A stretch of DNA of 22,180 bases from NCBI GenBank assembly GCA_002796025.1, contig PCVQ01000042.1, forward strand, positions 1 through 22,180. The letters are read 5' to 3'. Below, piece by piece: positions 22,010 through 22,180 of this stretch. The stretch is from Candidatus Peregrinibacteria bacterium CG11_big_fil_rev_8_21_14_0_20_46_8 (GTDB taxonomy: Bacteria; Patescibacteriota; Gracilibacteria; UBA1369; UM-FILTER-53-11). The number at the start of each line of letters is the position of its first letter. Position 1 is the first letter of the stretch. Both the position numbers and the translations under genes were made by a program. The notes below the pieces were generated by a model. The model was not told where the DNA came from. It ran no database searches and was given only the letters and a program-made list of their open reading frames with translations.

Positions 22010-22180
22010 TTAGAGATCTAAAAAGTTCCGTAGCATCTGTTTGCCAGTGGGCGTGCCGATGCTTTCTGGATGAAATTGAATACCGAAAAGCGGGGTATGT
22101 TTATGAGCTATGGACATAACAAGCGATTCATCCGGTATGAGGCCTGTTATTTCCAGTTCGTAGGGCATAGATTCGCGCTC
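22010..22180 (-). CDS. TrpG/PabA-type glutamine amidotransferase, C-terminal 56 residues only
   Basis: The frame enters from the right edge and ends with TAA at 22010-22012. SIAHKHTPLFGIQFHPESIG followed by TPTGKQMLRNFL is the C-terminal signature of anthranilate or aminodeoxychorismate synthase component II, with the triad His and Glu in FHPES. It supplies ammonia from glutamine to the chorismate-using partner for tryptophan or folate synthesis. Which of the two pathways cannot be told from this fragment. The nucleophile Cys lies outside the window. Confidence 0.88.
   Translation of the reverse strand, partial: ERESMPYELEITGLIPDESLVMSIAHKHTPLFGIQFHPESIGTPTGKQMLRNFLDL

Overview
The window looks like chromosomal DNA from a small-genome bacterium, most likely a member of the Patescibacteria (Candidate Phyla Radiation). 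This placement is inferred from content and not from any marker phylogeny. The grounds are dense, short-spaced genes; a bacterial rpmH-rnpA-yidC-khpB cluster; several very large or low-complexity surface proteins; an SLH-RlpA fusion; and many genes with no visible Shine-Dalgarno sequence, several with a -10 box only 6-9 nt before the start codon. TGA reads as a normal stop (e.g. lplB, yidC), so the recoded Gracilibacteria/Absconditabacteria code is not indicated. There is no rRNA, CRISPR array, transposase or phage gene.

Layout. (1) 1-2613, minus: the N-terminal 871 codons of an adenosylcobalamin-dependent class II ribonucleotide reductase (nrdJ), with two tandem NrdR-type palindromes 32 bp apart in its upstream region. 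(2) 2905-7351, minus: two exported surface proteins, an 840-residue protein with 21-residue repeats and Ca-binding-like loops, and a 630-residue Gly-rich beta-solenoid. (3) 7417-9772, minus: an lplB-lplA-lpd cluster, i.e. a two-subunit lipoate-protein ligase plus an E3-type dihydrolipoyl dehydrogenase. (4) 9854-10065, plus: a probable structured non-coding RNA of about 210 nt with its own promoter, tetraloop-capped hairpins and a terminator. (5) 10168-11625, plus: a CapA/PgsA-type membrane metallophosphatase and tRNA-Glu(UUC). (6) 11644-13175, minus: a class I glutamine amidotransferase, a tiny membrane protein and a bacterial PH-domain membrane protein. (7) 13297-14331, plus: a P-loop protein, divergent from (6), with a shared palindrome between the promoters. 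(8) 14335-17989, minus: rpmH, rnpA, yidC, khpB, SLH-RlpA and an FtsL/DivIC-like protein. (9) 18182-21301, plus: a PP2C-like membrane sensor with an extracellular propeller-like domain, and an unrecognised acidic protein. (10) 21312-22180, minus: two small exported four-cysteine proteins and the C-terminal end of a TrpG/PabA-type amidotransferase.

The genes fall into three themes. The first is core metabolism: dNTP synthesis, lipoylation, glutamine amidotransfer. The second is membrane and envelope biogenesis: YidC, KhpB, RlpA, FtsL-like, CapA. The third is exported proteins of unknown role. The observations most worth following are the structured RNA at 9854-10065, the tandem NrdR boxes, the split lipoate ligase, the short palindrome that encodes the same peptide in two unrelated genes, the paired four-cysteine secreted proteins, the large purine/pyrimidine inverted repeat upstream of rpmH, and the leaderless-looking promoters.
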